The notes under the pieces are model-generated. The model worked only from the letters and a program-made list of their open reading frames with translations. It searched no databases and had not been told where the DNA came from. From JACRCT01 sp036504155 (GTDB taxonomy: Bacteria > Myxococcota > Myxococcia > Myxococcales > UBA5297): 64,000 nt of DNA. Each line of letters begins with the position of its first letter. The stretch's first letter is position 1. Location of the stretch: positions 67,381 to 131,380 of the forward strand of contig DASXVQ010000020.1 in NCBI GenBank assembly GCA_036504155.1. Direction: 5' to 3'. This document shows positions 38,999 to 48,027 of the stretch, in pieces. The translations under genes and the position numbers were made by a program.

Positions 38999-41059
38999 CT
39001 ACTTCCCCGGCCGCTGATAGGGCACGTTCACCCGCCCGGGCGGCGGCTTGCTCTTGGTCTTGTCGTCGGGCTTGTCCTTGCCCTTGTCCTTGCCCTTTCC
39101 CTTACCGTCGCCCTTGGGGATTCGCTTGGCGATCACCGCCCCCAGCCCGACCAGCAGCAGCAGCACCCCGCCGCCCGCGGCCGCCATGGTGCGCTTGCGG
39201 TAGCGCTTCATCAGCGGCACCTCCTTGGCCTTCTTCGGGCTCCGGGCGTCGACGAACTTCGGGTCGGGGCAGGTGTAGCCGAAGGTCTTGGCGAAGGTCC
39301 TCTTCAGGAACGGGCCGTTCTTCTGGTAGGTCCGGAAGAGGCTGCGGAAGCGCGCCGGGTCGGTGTTGCGCACATAGCGGGCCGCGTGGCACATGGCGGC
39401 GGCGTAGGCCTGGCTGCGCGGCGGCAGGAGCTTGGCCGCCTGCTCGGCGAGATCCGCGGCGGTCGACCGGTAGTGGTAGCGCAGCGCGTTGGGGGGCTTG
39501 CTCTCGGCGACGCGCTTGGCCTCGGCCTCCGGCAGCTTCTGCTGCGGGGCGCCGGCGGGCTTGTCCAAGAACTTCTCCACATCGTAGGCCGCGGCGACAT
39601 AAACCCAGTCCGGGCCGAGCTCGGTGCCGAAGAGGTCCAGGCCGTCTTGCCGGACGATCCTCGAGGCGTCGAAGAGGGCCTGCGCCTTGTCCACCCCGGT
39701 GTTGCCGCTCGCGCGGTCCATCACCTTGAGGTAGTCGCCCGCCGCCTTCATGACCCGGGGGCTCTCGAAGAGCGCCCGGGCGTCGTCGCGCCCGGCGCGC
39801 ATCATCCGCCGCGCGAGCAGCGCCTTGAGCGCCGCGTCCAGGCTCTTGGGCGCGAACGCCGCACCCGGGAAGGACTCGCCCTCCTTCACCGGCGTCGTCC
39901 GGCAGGCCTGCCCCGACCCGCGGCGCCGGTCGACGAGCTCCTTGAGCTCGTCGATGGTGAGCACGCGCTCGGCGAGGTAGGCGATGTCGGGCCAGGAGCA
40001 GCTGTCGATCGCGCACTTCATGGCCGCGGCCTGGTCGCCCCGGGCGAGGGCGAGGATGGTCAGCTCGGACTCGATGCGCTCGCGGGGCATCCACTTGGCG
40101 CCCTGCCAGTCCTCGCCCGGCGGGAAGGCCCGGCTGGCCTCCTCCAGCAGCGCCTCGGCGGCGACCTTGTCGCCCTTGCGCACGGCGAGCTTGGCCTGCA
40201 CCCAGAGCGCCAGCGGGGTCTTCTCCTTGGCGGCGAACTGCTCGGCCATCTCGAACTTGCCCGCCCGCCAGGCGGCCGCCGCGAGCCGGTCCGCCCCGGT
40301 GACGGCGGGCAGCGCGGCGAGGGTGGCGTAGACACCGTCCGGCGCCTCGGTCCCGCGCGTCCACAGCCAGGTGGTGAGCAGGCCCTGCACCAGCGGGTCG
40401 CCCACGGCCTTCTTGAGCCGGGCCTCGTCCTTGGCCAGCGCCCGGGCGACGGCGAGCAGCGAGTTGATGCCGCTCCTGCTGCCGAAGCCCGCCTGCACCG
40501 CGTAGAGCTTGACGGCCGCGGCGTCCTTGCCGGCCTCGAGCAGCGCCTTCGCCTCCTCGCCGTAGCTCGCCACCGCCAGGCCGAGGGGATCGTCGTCGCC
40601 CTTCTTGACCATCTCGCGCACCGCCAGCAGCCGCTCCGCGGACTTCTTCTTGTTTCCGACGCGAGCCAGGGTGTAGGCGGCCATCGGCCCGAAGCGCTTC
40701 CGCTCGGTCTCCGGCAGGTCGAGGATCTGCTGGAAGGCCTGCTCGATCTCCTTGGGCTTGCCGGCGGCCTTGAGGACGCGCACGCCCTCCCGGTACATCG
40801 ACCGCTCCTGCTCGCCGCCCCCGTCGCGGGCGTCGGTCGGCTCGGCCGAGGCGTCGACGGCCTTGAACGGCTCGCTGGGCTTGGGCAGGAGGCTCAGGAT
40901 CTCCTGGGAGAAGATCCCGTCGGGCAGCTCGGCGAGGGTCGCGTCCCGGAGCGAGAGGGCCTCGACCGGGAAGGACGGCCCGCACGCGCGCGCGGCGCGG
41001 GGAGCGGCGGCGAGGGCGAGCGCCCCCACCAGCAGGGCGAGGCTAGTGCGGATCAGCAA
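38999..41059 (-). CDS. Secreted TPR-type protein with C-terminal membrane helix
   Basis: 686 residues. A TTG start at 41059 is inferred from AAGGAG 7 nt upstream and a perfect signal peptide (LIRTSLALLVGALALAAAP, ending ARA before CGPSFP). The body (about 35-620) is helical and TPR-like with no catalytic motif. A membrane helix at about 635-655 (AAGGGVLLLLVGLGAVIA) is followed by a Lys/Gly/Asp/Pro tail. It overlaps the DUF3142 gene by 17 nt, so they are translationally coupled. Unknown function, envelope-located. Confidence 0.75.
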   Translation of the reverse strand: MLIRTSLALLVGALALAAAPRAARACGPSFPVEALSLRDATLAELPDGIFSQEILSLLPKPSEPFKAVDASAEPTDARDGGGEQERSMYREGVRVLKAAGKPKEIEQAFQQILDLPETERKRFGPMAAYTLARVGNKKKSAERLLAVREMVKKGDDDPLGLAVASYGEEAKALLEAGKDAAAVKLYAVQAGFGSRSGINSLLAVARALAKDEARLKKAVGDPLVQGLLTTWLWTRGTEAPDGVYATLAALPAVTGADRLAAAAWRAGKFEMAEQFAAKEKTPLALWVQAKLAVRKGDKVAAEALLEEASRAFPPGEDWQGAKWMPRERIESELTILALARGDQAAAMKCAIDSCSWPDIAYLAERVLTIDELKELVDRRRGSGQACRTTPVKEGESFPGAAFAPKSLDAALKALLARRMMRAGRDDARALFESPRVMKAAGDYLKVMDRASGNTGVDKAQALFDASRIVRQDGLDLFGTELGPDWVYVAAAYDVEKFLDKPAGAPQQKLPEAEAKRVAESKPPNALRYHYRSTAADLAEQAAKLLPPRSQAYAAAMCHAARYVRNTDPARFRSLFRTYQKNGPFLKRTFAKTFGYTCPDPKFVDARSPKKAKEVPLMKRYRKRTMAAAGGGVLLLLVGLGAVIAKRIPKGDGKGKGKDKGKDKPDDKTKSKPPPGRVNVPYQRPGK

Positions 41060-42164
41060 GGCGAAGCTCCTTCCCGCGGGCGAATCCGACCACCACGGAT
41101 TCGCCGGCGCGGACCAGGTCCGGCGCGGGACAGACGAGAGACGGGCCACGACCGCGGCAGCCGCGGACGCCTTCCACGAAGTCGACGGAGCCGGCGAGGG
41201 CGATCGTCTGCGGCCCGCGCGCGTCCACCGTCCCGACATTGGCGACCTGCAGGTCGACCGCCCCGGGCACGGACTCGACCAGGCGCGTCTCCAGCCGCGG
41301 GACCAGGGGCTCGCCGCGCAGGACTGCGGCCAGCGTCGGGGCGCTCCACGAGGCGGCGTCGCCGGGGTGCCCGAGGCGGAACCAGGCCACGCCCGCGAGG
41401 TGGGGCACCGGCCTCTCGGAGAGCGAGGCCAGCAGCGAGGCCACCTGGGCCGGGTCCGACTCCAGCAGCGTCCCGTCGCGCAGCCGCACCCGGTAGGTGG
41501 GCAGGGCGAGGCGGAAGGGGCGGCCGGTGGCCGCGGACCACGCCTCGGCGTAGCCGCGCGCGGCCCGGGGCTCGAAGAGCGTCGGCGCCTGGACGGCGTG
41601 GACCTGGAGCACGACCTCGTCGGCGAGCGCGGCCAGGCGGGCGACGTGAGGCGACGAGGACCAGGCCGGCAGCGCGGTGAGCCCGACGCGGAAGTCCGGC
41701 ACCCGCGCCTTCTCGCGCTCGAGCCAGGCGGCGTAGGCGGCGAGCTTCTCGGTCGCGCAGTCGTGGTCGACCTCCAGGCCGCGCACGCGCACGCCCGCGG
41801 CCGCCCAGCGCCGCGCGATCTCCGCGAGCTCCCCGAGGCCGACCTCGTCCAGGGCGGAGGTCCCGTCGATGCGCAGCACCGCCACCACCTCGCGGCCGGC
41901 CGCCACCAGCGCCTCGAGGTCCACCGCGACGTCCACCGGCGAGCGCTCGGGCCCCGAACGCTCGCGGGCCAGGACGTGCAGCGCCGCGAGCTCCCGGGGC
42001 GCCTCGCGCACCGCCGCCGAGACGCCCGGCGTCCACAGGCGCTGCCAGACGTAGGCCTCGTGGCCCAGCGCCGCGCGCGCCGGCGCCGCCTCGGGGCGGC
42101 AGGCCAGGAGCGGCGCCAGGAGAGCGAGAAGGAGCGTCGCGCCGGGCAGGCGGGGTGGGGTCAC
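41043..42164 (-). CDS. DUF3142-family lipoprotein
   Basis: 373 residues. The signal peptide ends in lipobox LLAC (APLLACRPE). The body resembles DUF3142, with HEAYVWQRLW, VAVLRIDGTSALD, RGLEVDHDCATEKLAAYAAW and LTALPAWS, a TIM-barrel-like glycoside-hydrolase-type fold; a C-terminal beta domain (about 275-373) follows. GTG 42164 is used because it starts the signal peptide (MTPPRLPGATLLLALL when initiated); a TTG at 42200 is in frame. Coupled to the TPR-type gene downstream. Substrate unknown. Confidence 0.7.
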   Translation of the reverse strand: MTPPRLPGATLLLALLAPLLACRPEAAPARAALGHEAYVWQRLWTPGVSAAVREAPRELAALHVLARERSGPERSPVDVAVDLEALVAAGREVVAVLRIDGTSALDEVGLGELAEIARRWAAAGVRVRGLEVDHDCATEKLAAYAAWLEREKARVPDFRVGLTALPAWSSSPHVARLAALADEVVLQVHAVQAPTLFEPRAARGYAEAWSAATGRPFRLALPTYRVRLRDGTLLESDPAQVASLLASLSERPVPHLAGVAWFRLGHPGDAASWSAPTLAAVLRGEPLVPRLETRLVESVPGAVDLQVANVGTVDARGPQTIALAGSVDFVEGVRGCRGRGPSLVCPAPDLVRAGESVVVGFARGKELRLADPH

Positions 42165-42224
42165 GGGATCGATGGTTTGCCGCCCGGACCCCGGAGTCAA
42201 GAAGTCGACCCCCGGGCCAGGGGG

Positions 42225-42584
42225 CTAGGCGTGCTCGGTCAGGCTGGCGCCGGACGAGAACAGGTGCCACCCGTAGCTCGCCCGGTAGCACATCCGCATG
42301 GTGCCGCCCGGGACCACGTCCACGTCCATCTTCTGCAGCCCCACCCGGACCTTCAGCAGGCCGAGGACGGTCTGGAGCCGGCGCCCGAAGAAGTACACCT
42401 GGACCTGGTGCGGGCCGGGGGTGACCGCGACGCGGTGGTGGGTGCCGCCGTGGAAGACGTGGCGCTCCCCGTCGACGTCGATGACCGTGTCCCAATTGCT
42501 GAGCAGGCCGGGCTCTTTGACTCCGTCGAAGAAGAAGGCGCCGAGCGTCGCTTCCAGCGTCAGCTCGATTGCGGACTCTGCCAT
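42225..42584 (-). CDS. Small beta-rich protein of unknown function
   Basis: 119 residues with alternating hydrophobic pattern, e.g. AIELTLEATLGAFFFDGV, DTVIDVDGERHVFHGGTHHR, HQVQVYFFGRR, suggesting a single beta-sandwich. No signal peptide or known motif. GGAGG lies 12 nt before ATG 42584, longer than usual; an in-frame upstream extension cannot be excluded. Monocistronic between the DUF3142 and Lcl-domain genes. Confidence 0.6.
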   Translation of the reverse strand: MAESAIELTLEATLGAFFFDGVKEPGLLSNWDTVIDVDGERHVFHGGTHHRVAVTPGPHQVQVYFFGRRLQTVLGLLKVRVGLQKMDVDVVPGGTMRMCYRASYGWHLFSSGASLTEHA

Positions 42585-42684
42585 GGGTGCGAGGACCTCC
42601 GAAGGCGCGGAGGCTATGACGGCGGGCGCGGCCTCGTCCACCAACTCGAGCGGGCCCACTCGAACGGGCCGAGGGCGCGCGTCG

Positions 42685-43500
42685 CTAGCGGACGCAGCGG
42701 AAGTTGAGCGCGTAGCCCACGTCCGTGGCGTCGAAGGAGGCGCTCCAGAAATTGAGCGACCACGCGCTGCCGCCCTCGTCGGCCGCGGTCGAGGACCAGA
42801 ACCACTCGCACGCCCCCCAGAACTCCGCCAGGCGATAGCAGCCGCTGGGGCTCGCGCCGGCGCAGCCGCACCCGGCGTTGCAGGAAGGCGCGGTGCAGGA
42901 GGTGCTCACGGCGCACGCGCCCCCCGGCTCGGACTCCGGGCACCCGCGGACCGTCCCGCGCAGCTCGTCGATGGTCGGCAGGCGCCAGCCGCCGCCGGAG
43001 TCGGCGCAGTACTGGCCGGCGCCCTGCCAGTCGAGGTCCCCGGAGGAGTTGGTCTGCATCCACTCGAGCCCGGTGGAGGGATCGAACCAGGTCGCGACGG
43101 CGCCCCCGTCCGACTCCCCGGCGTCGGGCGGCGCGGGCCCCGCATCGACCGCGCCCCCGGAGTCGGCCGGCTCGGAGGCATCCGGCCTGCCCGGATCCAG
43201 ACCGGAGTCGGACGAGGCCGCGTCCAGCGCGGCGCCGTCCTGCATCGCGGTGGCGTCGGACGGGTCGGCGTCCGCGCGGTCGGCGTCGACCCGGTCCGAG
43301 CCCGCGTCGGCGGAGGCGGCATCGAGGCCCGGCTCGGCGTCCGCGATCCCGGCGTCGCGGCCGGGCACGGTCGCCGCATCGGGGGCCGGGCGCGCATCCT
43401 CTGCGCCCGCCGCGCCGTCAGGTCGATCGCCCGGGCCGCCGGCGCAGGCCGCTTGGAGGCACATCAGGGCGAGGCCGGCCGTGACCCGGTGCAGGCTCAT
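42685..43500 (-). CDS. Stalked lipoprotein with Lcl/DUF1566-type domain
   Basis: 271 residues. Lipoprotein signal ends near MCLQAACAGG. An Asp/Ala/Pro/Gly stalk runs about 25-130. The C-terminal domain (about 135-271) has the DUF1566/Lcl pattern: ATWFDPSTGLEWMQ, GGWRLPTIDELRG, EWFWSSTAAD, SLNFWSASF, YALNFRCVR, with several Cys. Such domains occur in surface adhesins and collagen-like-protein partners. Probably exposed on the outer membrane. Confidence 0.85.
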   Translation of the reverse strand: MSLHRVTAGLALMCLQAACAGGPGDRPDGAAGAEDARPAPDAATVPGRDAGIADAEPGLDAASADAGSDRVDADRADADPSDATAMQDGAALDAASSDSGLDPGRPDASEPADSGGAVDAGPAPPDAGESDGGAVATWFDPSTGLEWMQTNSSGDLDWQGAGQYCADSGGGWRLPTIDELRGTVRGCPESEPGGACAVSTSCTAPSCNAGCGCAGASPSGCYRLAEFWGACEWFWSSTAADEGGSAWSLNFWSASFDATDVGYALNFRCVR

Positions 43501-43732
43501 GCCCAGGAATAGCGACCGGCGGTGTCGCGCGCCGGCCCATGCGCGGCTCAGGTGGAGGAGGCCTTCACGGCGAGCACCGCGTCGAAGATCCCGGTCGCCT
43601 GGTTGCCGGTCCCGCCCGGCTCCCCCGCCCGAAGAAGCCCGACGCTGACTTGGAGAGGAATCGGGCTTCACCAAGAGTAGACTCGCCCCGGGCGCCGCCG
43701 CTCGCTCCTTCCGGCGCCCCGAGGGAGACGAC

Positions 43733-44599
43733 ATGTCGTGCCGGCAGCTGGCGGTCCTCACGCTCGTGGGAGTGCTCCGGCTGCCGCAGGCCCTCGCGGC
43801 CGACGCGGGAGGGGCCGACCCGCTGGCACCGGCGCGCGCCCTCTTGGCCAAGGGCGACTTCCTGGGCGTCCAGGACGCGGTCGCGGCGGCGCGGGGCGTC
43901 AAGCCGGTCGCCGGGGCGGAGGTGCTGCTGGAGGCGGGCACGCAGGCCTACGACCAGGGCGACCGCTGGATGGCCGCCCGCTACTGCGCGGCGGCGCTGG
44001 ACTTCCTGCCCAGCCACCGGGGCGCGCTCACGCTGTGCGCGCGCGCGGCGCTGACCGACGAGCGCTACGAGGACGCCGCGCGCTACGGGGAGAAGCTCTC
44101 CAAGCTCGCGCCGCGGGACGTGGAGGTCGCGCTGCTGCGGGCGCGGGCGGCGCTGGGGGAGCAGCAGCCCGCGCGCGCCAAGGCGATCCTCGCGCGGGTC
44201 GAGGGCGCCGAGGCCCGCACGGTGACGGCCCAGGCCGAGGAACTGACGCTGCGGCTGGAGGAGGAGAAGGCCCGGCAGAAGGTGCTGGACGAGAGGCTCG
44301 CCAAGGCCATCGCCCAGGCCAAGGTCACCGGCATGCCGACGTGGTCGCGCGGCAGCTCGCAGGTGGTGCTCTACGTCACCTCGTGGTGCGGGGCGTGCAA
44401 GCGCGCCAAGGCCTGGCTGCGCCAGAACAAGATCGAGCACACCGAGAAGGACCTCGAGGCCGACCCCGAGGCGGCCCGCGAGCTGGCCGGCAAGTGCGCG
44501 CTGGCCAGGGTGCGGCCCACCGGAGTCCCCGTCCTCGACGCGCGCGGGCGCCTGCTGGTGGGGTTCGGCGCGGCCTCCTACCGGGCGGCGCTGCGCTGA
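43733..44599 (+). CDS. Exported TPR protein fused to glutaredoxin-like domain
   Basis: 288 residues. Signal peptide (1-22, ending ALA); TPR-like helices at about 28-195; then a glutaredoxin-like thioredoxin fold at about 208-288 with redox motif CGAC in YVTSWCGACKRAKAWL and cis-Pro segment TGVPVLDARG. The periplasmic location suggests disulfide exchange on a partner held by the TPR part (inference). Start ATG 43733 with GAGGGAGA upstream. Confidence 0.8.
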   Translation: MSCRQLAVLTLVGVLRLPQALAADAGGADPLAPARALLAKGDFLGVQDAVAAARGVKPVAGAEVLLEAGTQAYDQGDRWMAARYCAAALDFLPSHRGALTLCARAALTDERYEDAARYGEKLSKLAPRDVEVALLRARAALGEQQPARAKAILARVEGAEARTVTAQAEELTLRLEEEKARQKVLDERLAKAIAQAKVTGMPTWSRGSSQVVLYVTSWCGACKRAKAWLRQNKIEHTEKDLEADPEAARELAGKCALARVRPTGVPVLDARGRLLVGFGAASYRAALR

Positions 44600-44625
44600 A
44601 CCCATGTGATCGTTGCGGGCCGCCG

Positions 44626-44940
44626 CTACCAGTCGAGCTGGACCTCGAGGTGATCGAGATCCAGCGTGCTCGGCCCGTCGATCGAGCTGGCGGAGCCGGA
44701 GACCAGCACGTGCACGGTCGAGCCTGAGACCAGCCGCACCGCGGTGGCCGCGTCAGCGGTGGCGACCACCTCGCTCAGAGCCTGCGCGGGCGCCACCGAG
44801 AGCAGGCGGACCCACGCCGAGGCCGCGTGGTCCCAGGCGCTGATGGCGAAGCTGCCCGAAGCCCCGGCGCGCGGGGATTGGCCGCGGGCGATCGCCCGGA
44901 CGGTCAGCGCCCCCCTTATCCGGTCGAATTTCGAGGAATC
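44626..44940 (-). pseudogene. C-terminal remnant of an exported beta-sandwich protein
   Basis: An open frame of about 104 codons with no plausible ATG/GTG and Shine-Dalgarno, closed upstream by TAG at 44941-44943. Its translation is protein-like (GQSPRAGASGSFAISAWDHA, VRLVSGSTVHVLVSGSA, ending LDLDHLEVQLDW) and resembles the C-terminal strand of jelly-roll carbohydrate-binding or surface domains. The missing N-terminus suggests a decayed gene. The rest of the 420-bp gap shows nothing else. Confidence 0.5.
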
Positions 44941-45019
44941 CTAGTTCCAGACCGGCAGGCGTGGCGCCCCTTTCCTTCGGCCGGTACGACGACCCCGTCG
45001 GCGCCGGGCCGGGTGCGCC

Positions 45020-47245
45020 TCACGGCCCCCCGGCGTCGCGGCGCACCGGGCCCGCCGCCGGCGGCGCAGGTTCGGCCAGCGACCAGAACAGCATCGTCTT
45101 GCGCTTGGGGTCCTCCAGCAGCAGCCAGCGCCCGTCGGGCGAGTAGTCGCGGAACGACTCCTTCAGGTCCCAGCTCGGGATGCGGATGGGCCGGCCGACG
45201 GGCTTTCCGGTCGCCACGTCGAGGACCTGCAGGACGCTCTGGATGCCGCCGGGCTCGGACTGCACGAGAAGCCGGTCGTTGGTGAGCCAGAGGCAGTCCT
45301 TGCCGGGCCAGCGCTTCTTCGGCTCCGGGGCGCGGTGCCCCTCGGCGGCGTCGATCCACTCCAGCATCACCTCGCCCTTGCCCTCGTCGGGCCGGCACAG
45401 GCGGCTGCCGCCCGGGCTGAGCGAGAAGCGCGAGACCCCGGGCAGGTCCAGGTCGGGCCGCCGCTCGCCGGAGCCGACGTCCCACGCCTTGAAGCCGGTC
45501 TTGGCCGGGCCCGTGGCCGAGGTCTGGTTCGCGAAGACGACCTCGCCGCTGGGGTGTACCTTCACCTCCTCGAAGGTCTCGGCGGGCAGCGCGATCTGGG
45601 TCGTCGCCCAGTCGGTGTCGCCGGACCGGTAGCGGACTTCGATGCGCCCCGGCTGCTCGCCCTTGCGCGGCTCCAGGCTGGCCATCACCGTCGCGCCGCC
45701 GTCGTAGGCCGCGGCGACGAAGCCGCCGAACTTCGCGAGCACCCCGCCGGTCTTGAGGTCGATGATCTCGGTGAGGCCTTCCTGGACCGGGCGGACGAGC
45801 GCGCTGCGGCCGGCGACGACCTTGGGCACCCGCCGGCGCGCCGGACCGGTGCCGGGCGTGAGCGGCGCGGAGCGGACCTCCTGCAGGGTCTCCACGTCGA
45901 CCCAGTGGATCTGCTGGTAGCCGGCGACCACGAGCTGCTTCGAGTCCGCGGTGAAGGCGACGTCCCCGCCGCCCTCCGAGGCCCAGGCGGCCGCCAGCGC
46001 CTCCTTGCGCACGAAGCGGTCGCCGGTCCGGGCGTCGTCGAAGGTCACCGGCGCCTTCTCCGGCGGGTCGGCGCGGAACTGGCGCGCACAGGGATCGACC
46101 GACCCGCCGCCCTCCTCGAGGACCCAGGCCGCACCCTTCTTGACCAGCTGCACCGGGTCCGCGCCGACCCAGCCCGTGGTGCGCGCGAACGGCTGGAGCT
46201 TTTCGCCGAGCGCCGCGAGCCAGTCGGCGTCGTAGGCCGCCACCACTTTCTTCAGGAACCCGCCGAGCATCGGCGCGGTGCCGTCCTCGATGCGGCGCAC
46301 CCAGAAGCCCAGGTCGAGATCTCGAAGCTCGCAACCGGAGATGCCGAAGGCGCGCAGCGAGTCGGTCTTCTCGAAGAGGAAGCGGTAGAACTCGCGCCAG
46401 TCGCGCTCAACGTCCGGCTTGCCGGGATGGCTCTTCAGGAACTCGGCCTTCAGCTCGGGCAAGGGCGCCCCGAGCTGCTCGGTCAGCCCGCGGTAGAGGC
46501 GCAGCTCGTTGCGCACGCGGCGCCGGAAGGCCGGGTAGAGGGTCTGCGCGGTGAGCCCCAGCACCGGCTCGTCGGGGGCGACGTAGGCGGCGGCGAGGAA
46601 GACGCGCAGCGCGTCCCGGTCCACCCTCTTGGCCGCGGGGTCGTAGACCTTCTGCCCGAGCGCCTCGTCGACCGCCTCGGGGGCGAGCAGGCGATCACCG
46701 AGGTGGCTCGGCGCGGGCCCGGCCTCGACGATGCCGTAGGCGATCTCGTGGACGCCCTGGTGCTCGAGGTGGAGGAACACCGAGCCGCGGCCGAGGTCCT
46801 CCGCGTCGCCGAGCAGCTCGAACAGGCGAGCGCGCAGGACGGCGAGCACCTTCTCGCGCACCGGCAGCGCGGCCGCCGCCGCCTTCGCCTGGGCCTCCGC
46901 CTCGGCGAGGCGTGCCGCCTCCGCGTCCGCGGCGGCGGCCAGGCGGTTGCGCTCCACCTCCTCGCGCCGGCGCGCCTCGTCGGCCTGGTGCGCGCGGGCC
47001 TCCGCGGCGAGCCGGGTCGCCTCCGCGGCCCGAGGGTTGCCGAACAAGTGCTTCTCCGGGAACGCGACCAGGAACCGATCGAACGCCGCGGCGCGCTCGG
47101 CGTCGCCCGACTTCGCGGCGGTCAGGGCGGACCACTCGGCTTCCAGCTTCTCGACGTACCGCGTCCGCGCGAAGTACCCGCCGCCACCGGCCAGGCCGGC
47201 GACCGCGATCAGCACGACGGCGGCGATGGCGACCTTGCGGACCAT
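45020..47245 (-). CDS. Membrane-anchored coiled-coil / beta-propeller-like protein
   Basis: 741 residues. An N-terminal membrane helix (about 4-22) is followed by an Ala/Glu/Arg coiled coil (about 85-130), a helical region (130-385), and a C-terminal region (about 400-730) with WD40/YVTN-like blades (GGDVAFTADSKQLVVAGYQQ, GGVLAKFGGFVAAAYDGGAT, FRDYSPDGRWLLLEDPK). It faces the periplasm or is a single-pass protein with a cytoplasmic propeller; orientation is not certain. AGGAGG lies 6 nt before ATG 47245. Function unknown. Confidence 0.72.
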   Translation of the reverse strand: MVRKVAIAAVVLIAVAGLAGGGGYFARTRYVEKLEAEWSALTAAKSGDAERAAAFDRFLVAFPEKHLFGNPRAAEATRLAAEARAHQADEARRREEVERNRLAAAADAEAARLAEAEAQAKAAAAALPVREKVLAVLRARLFELLGDAEDLGRGSVFLHLEHQGVHEIAYGIVEAGPAPSHLGDRLLAPEAVDEALGQKVYDPAAKRVDRDALRVFLAAAYVAPDEPVLGLTAQTLYPAFRRRVRNELRLYRGLTEQLGAPLPELKAEFLKSHPGKPDVERDWREFYRFLFEKTDSLRAFGISGCELRDLDLGFWVRRIEDGTAPMLGGFLKKVVAAYDADWLAALGEKLQPFARTTGWVGADPVQLVKKGAAWVLEEGGGSVDPCARQFRADPPEKAPVTFDDARTGDRFVRKEALAAAWASEGGGDVAFTADSKQLVVAGYQQIHWVDVETLQEVRSAPLTPGTGPARRRVPKVVAGRSALVRPVQEGLTEIIDLKTGGVLAKFGGFVAAAYDGGATVMASLEPRKGEQPGRIEVRYRSGDTDWATTQIALPAETFEEVKVHPSGEVVFANQTSATGPAKTGFKAWDVGSGERRPDLDLPGVSRFSLSPGGSRLCRPDEGKGEVMLEWIDAAEGHRAPEPKKRWPGKDCLWLTNDRLLVQSEPGGIQSVLQVLDVATGKPVGRPIRIPSWDLKESFRDYSPDGRWLLLEDPKRKTMLFWSLAEPAPPAAGPVRRDAGGP

Positions 47246-47436
47246 GGATGCCTCCTGAAGGTCCCTGAGCAATACCGCACCCGAGACCGCCGCGGCGACC
47301 GGCAGCCACACCGGGCCGTGCTCGCTCGGCCGCACCGATTCGCTCGCCGCCCCCGCATTCGCTGAGGAAAGTTGCGGCCGCGAACTGGCACGCTCCTGGC
47401 TTCCGGGCAGAAGATTGGTCGGCCCCGGAGGACGCG

Positions 47437-48015
47437 ATGCCCCGCCGCGCAGCACTGCTCGCCTTCGCCTCTGCCTTCGCCCTCGCGTTCCTCGCCACCA
47501 CGGCGTGCGCGCGCGCCGAGCCGCCGGGGAGGGCCGAGTGGGACGCCTTCCTCGCCCAGCCTTCGAACAAGGCGGCCTACGGCAAGTTCGTCGCGTACCT
47601 CGCGAGCCAGAACGTGGCGCGGGTCGTCGAGCCGTCCGAGCTGCTGCGCCAAGGGACCGACTGGAAGCGCCTCGGGGCCGCGCCCTTCGCCGTGCCGCCC
47701 GAGGAGCTCTGGCCGAACATCGTCCCGGTGCTGCGGTTCGTCGAGAAGGAGCTCGAGCCCCACCTGGGCGAGCTGGAGGTGCTGAGCGCCTACCGGACCG
47801 AGGGCTACAACGAGCCGGCCGGAGGCGCGCGGCACAGTCGCCACCGCTCGTTCGAGGCGCTCGACCTGCAGCCCAAGAAGGACCTCGCGCGCGAGGACCT
47901 GCGCGCGAAGCTCGCGTCGATCTGGAAGGCCAAGGGCAAGGAGAACCGCCTCGGCCTCGGGCTCTACGGCGGCACCCGCTTCCACGTCGACCGCTGGCGC
48001 TACCGGACGTGGTGA
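47437..48015 (+). CDS. Secreted M15-type D-Ala-D-Ala carboxypeptidase-like protein
   Basis: 192 residues. The signal peptide ends near TTACARA, so it could be a lipoprotein or cleaved at ARA. The domain has the peptidase M15 zinc signature: EVLSAYRTEGYNEPAGGARH, SRHRSFEALDLQ and TRFHVDRWRYRTW, i.e. H-x(n)-D plus HVD zinc ligands. Likely acts on peptidoglycan peptides in the periplasm. Divergent from the propeller-like gene. Confidence 0.8.
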   Translation: MPRRAALLAFASAFALAFLATTACARAEPPGRAEWDAFLAQPSNKAAYGKFVAYLASQNVARVVEPSELLRQGTDWKRLGAAPFAVPPEELWPNIVPVLRFVEKELEPHLGELEVLSAYRTEGYNEPAGGARHSRHRSFEALDLQPKKDLAREDLRAKLASIWKAKGKENRLGLGLYGGTRFHVDRWRYRTW

Positions 48016-48027
48016 GGCCGCGAGCGG

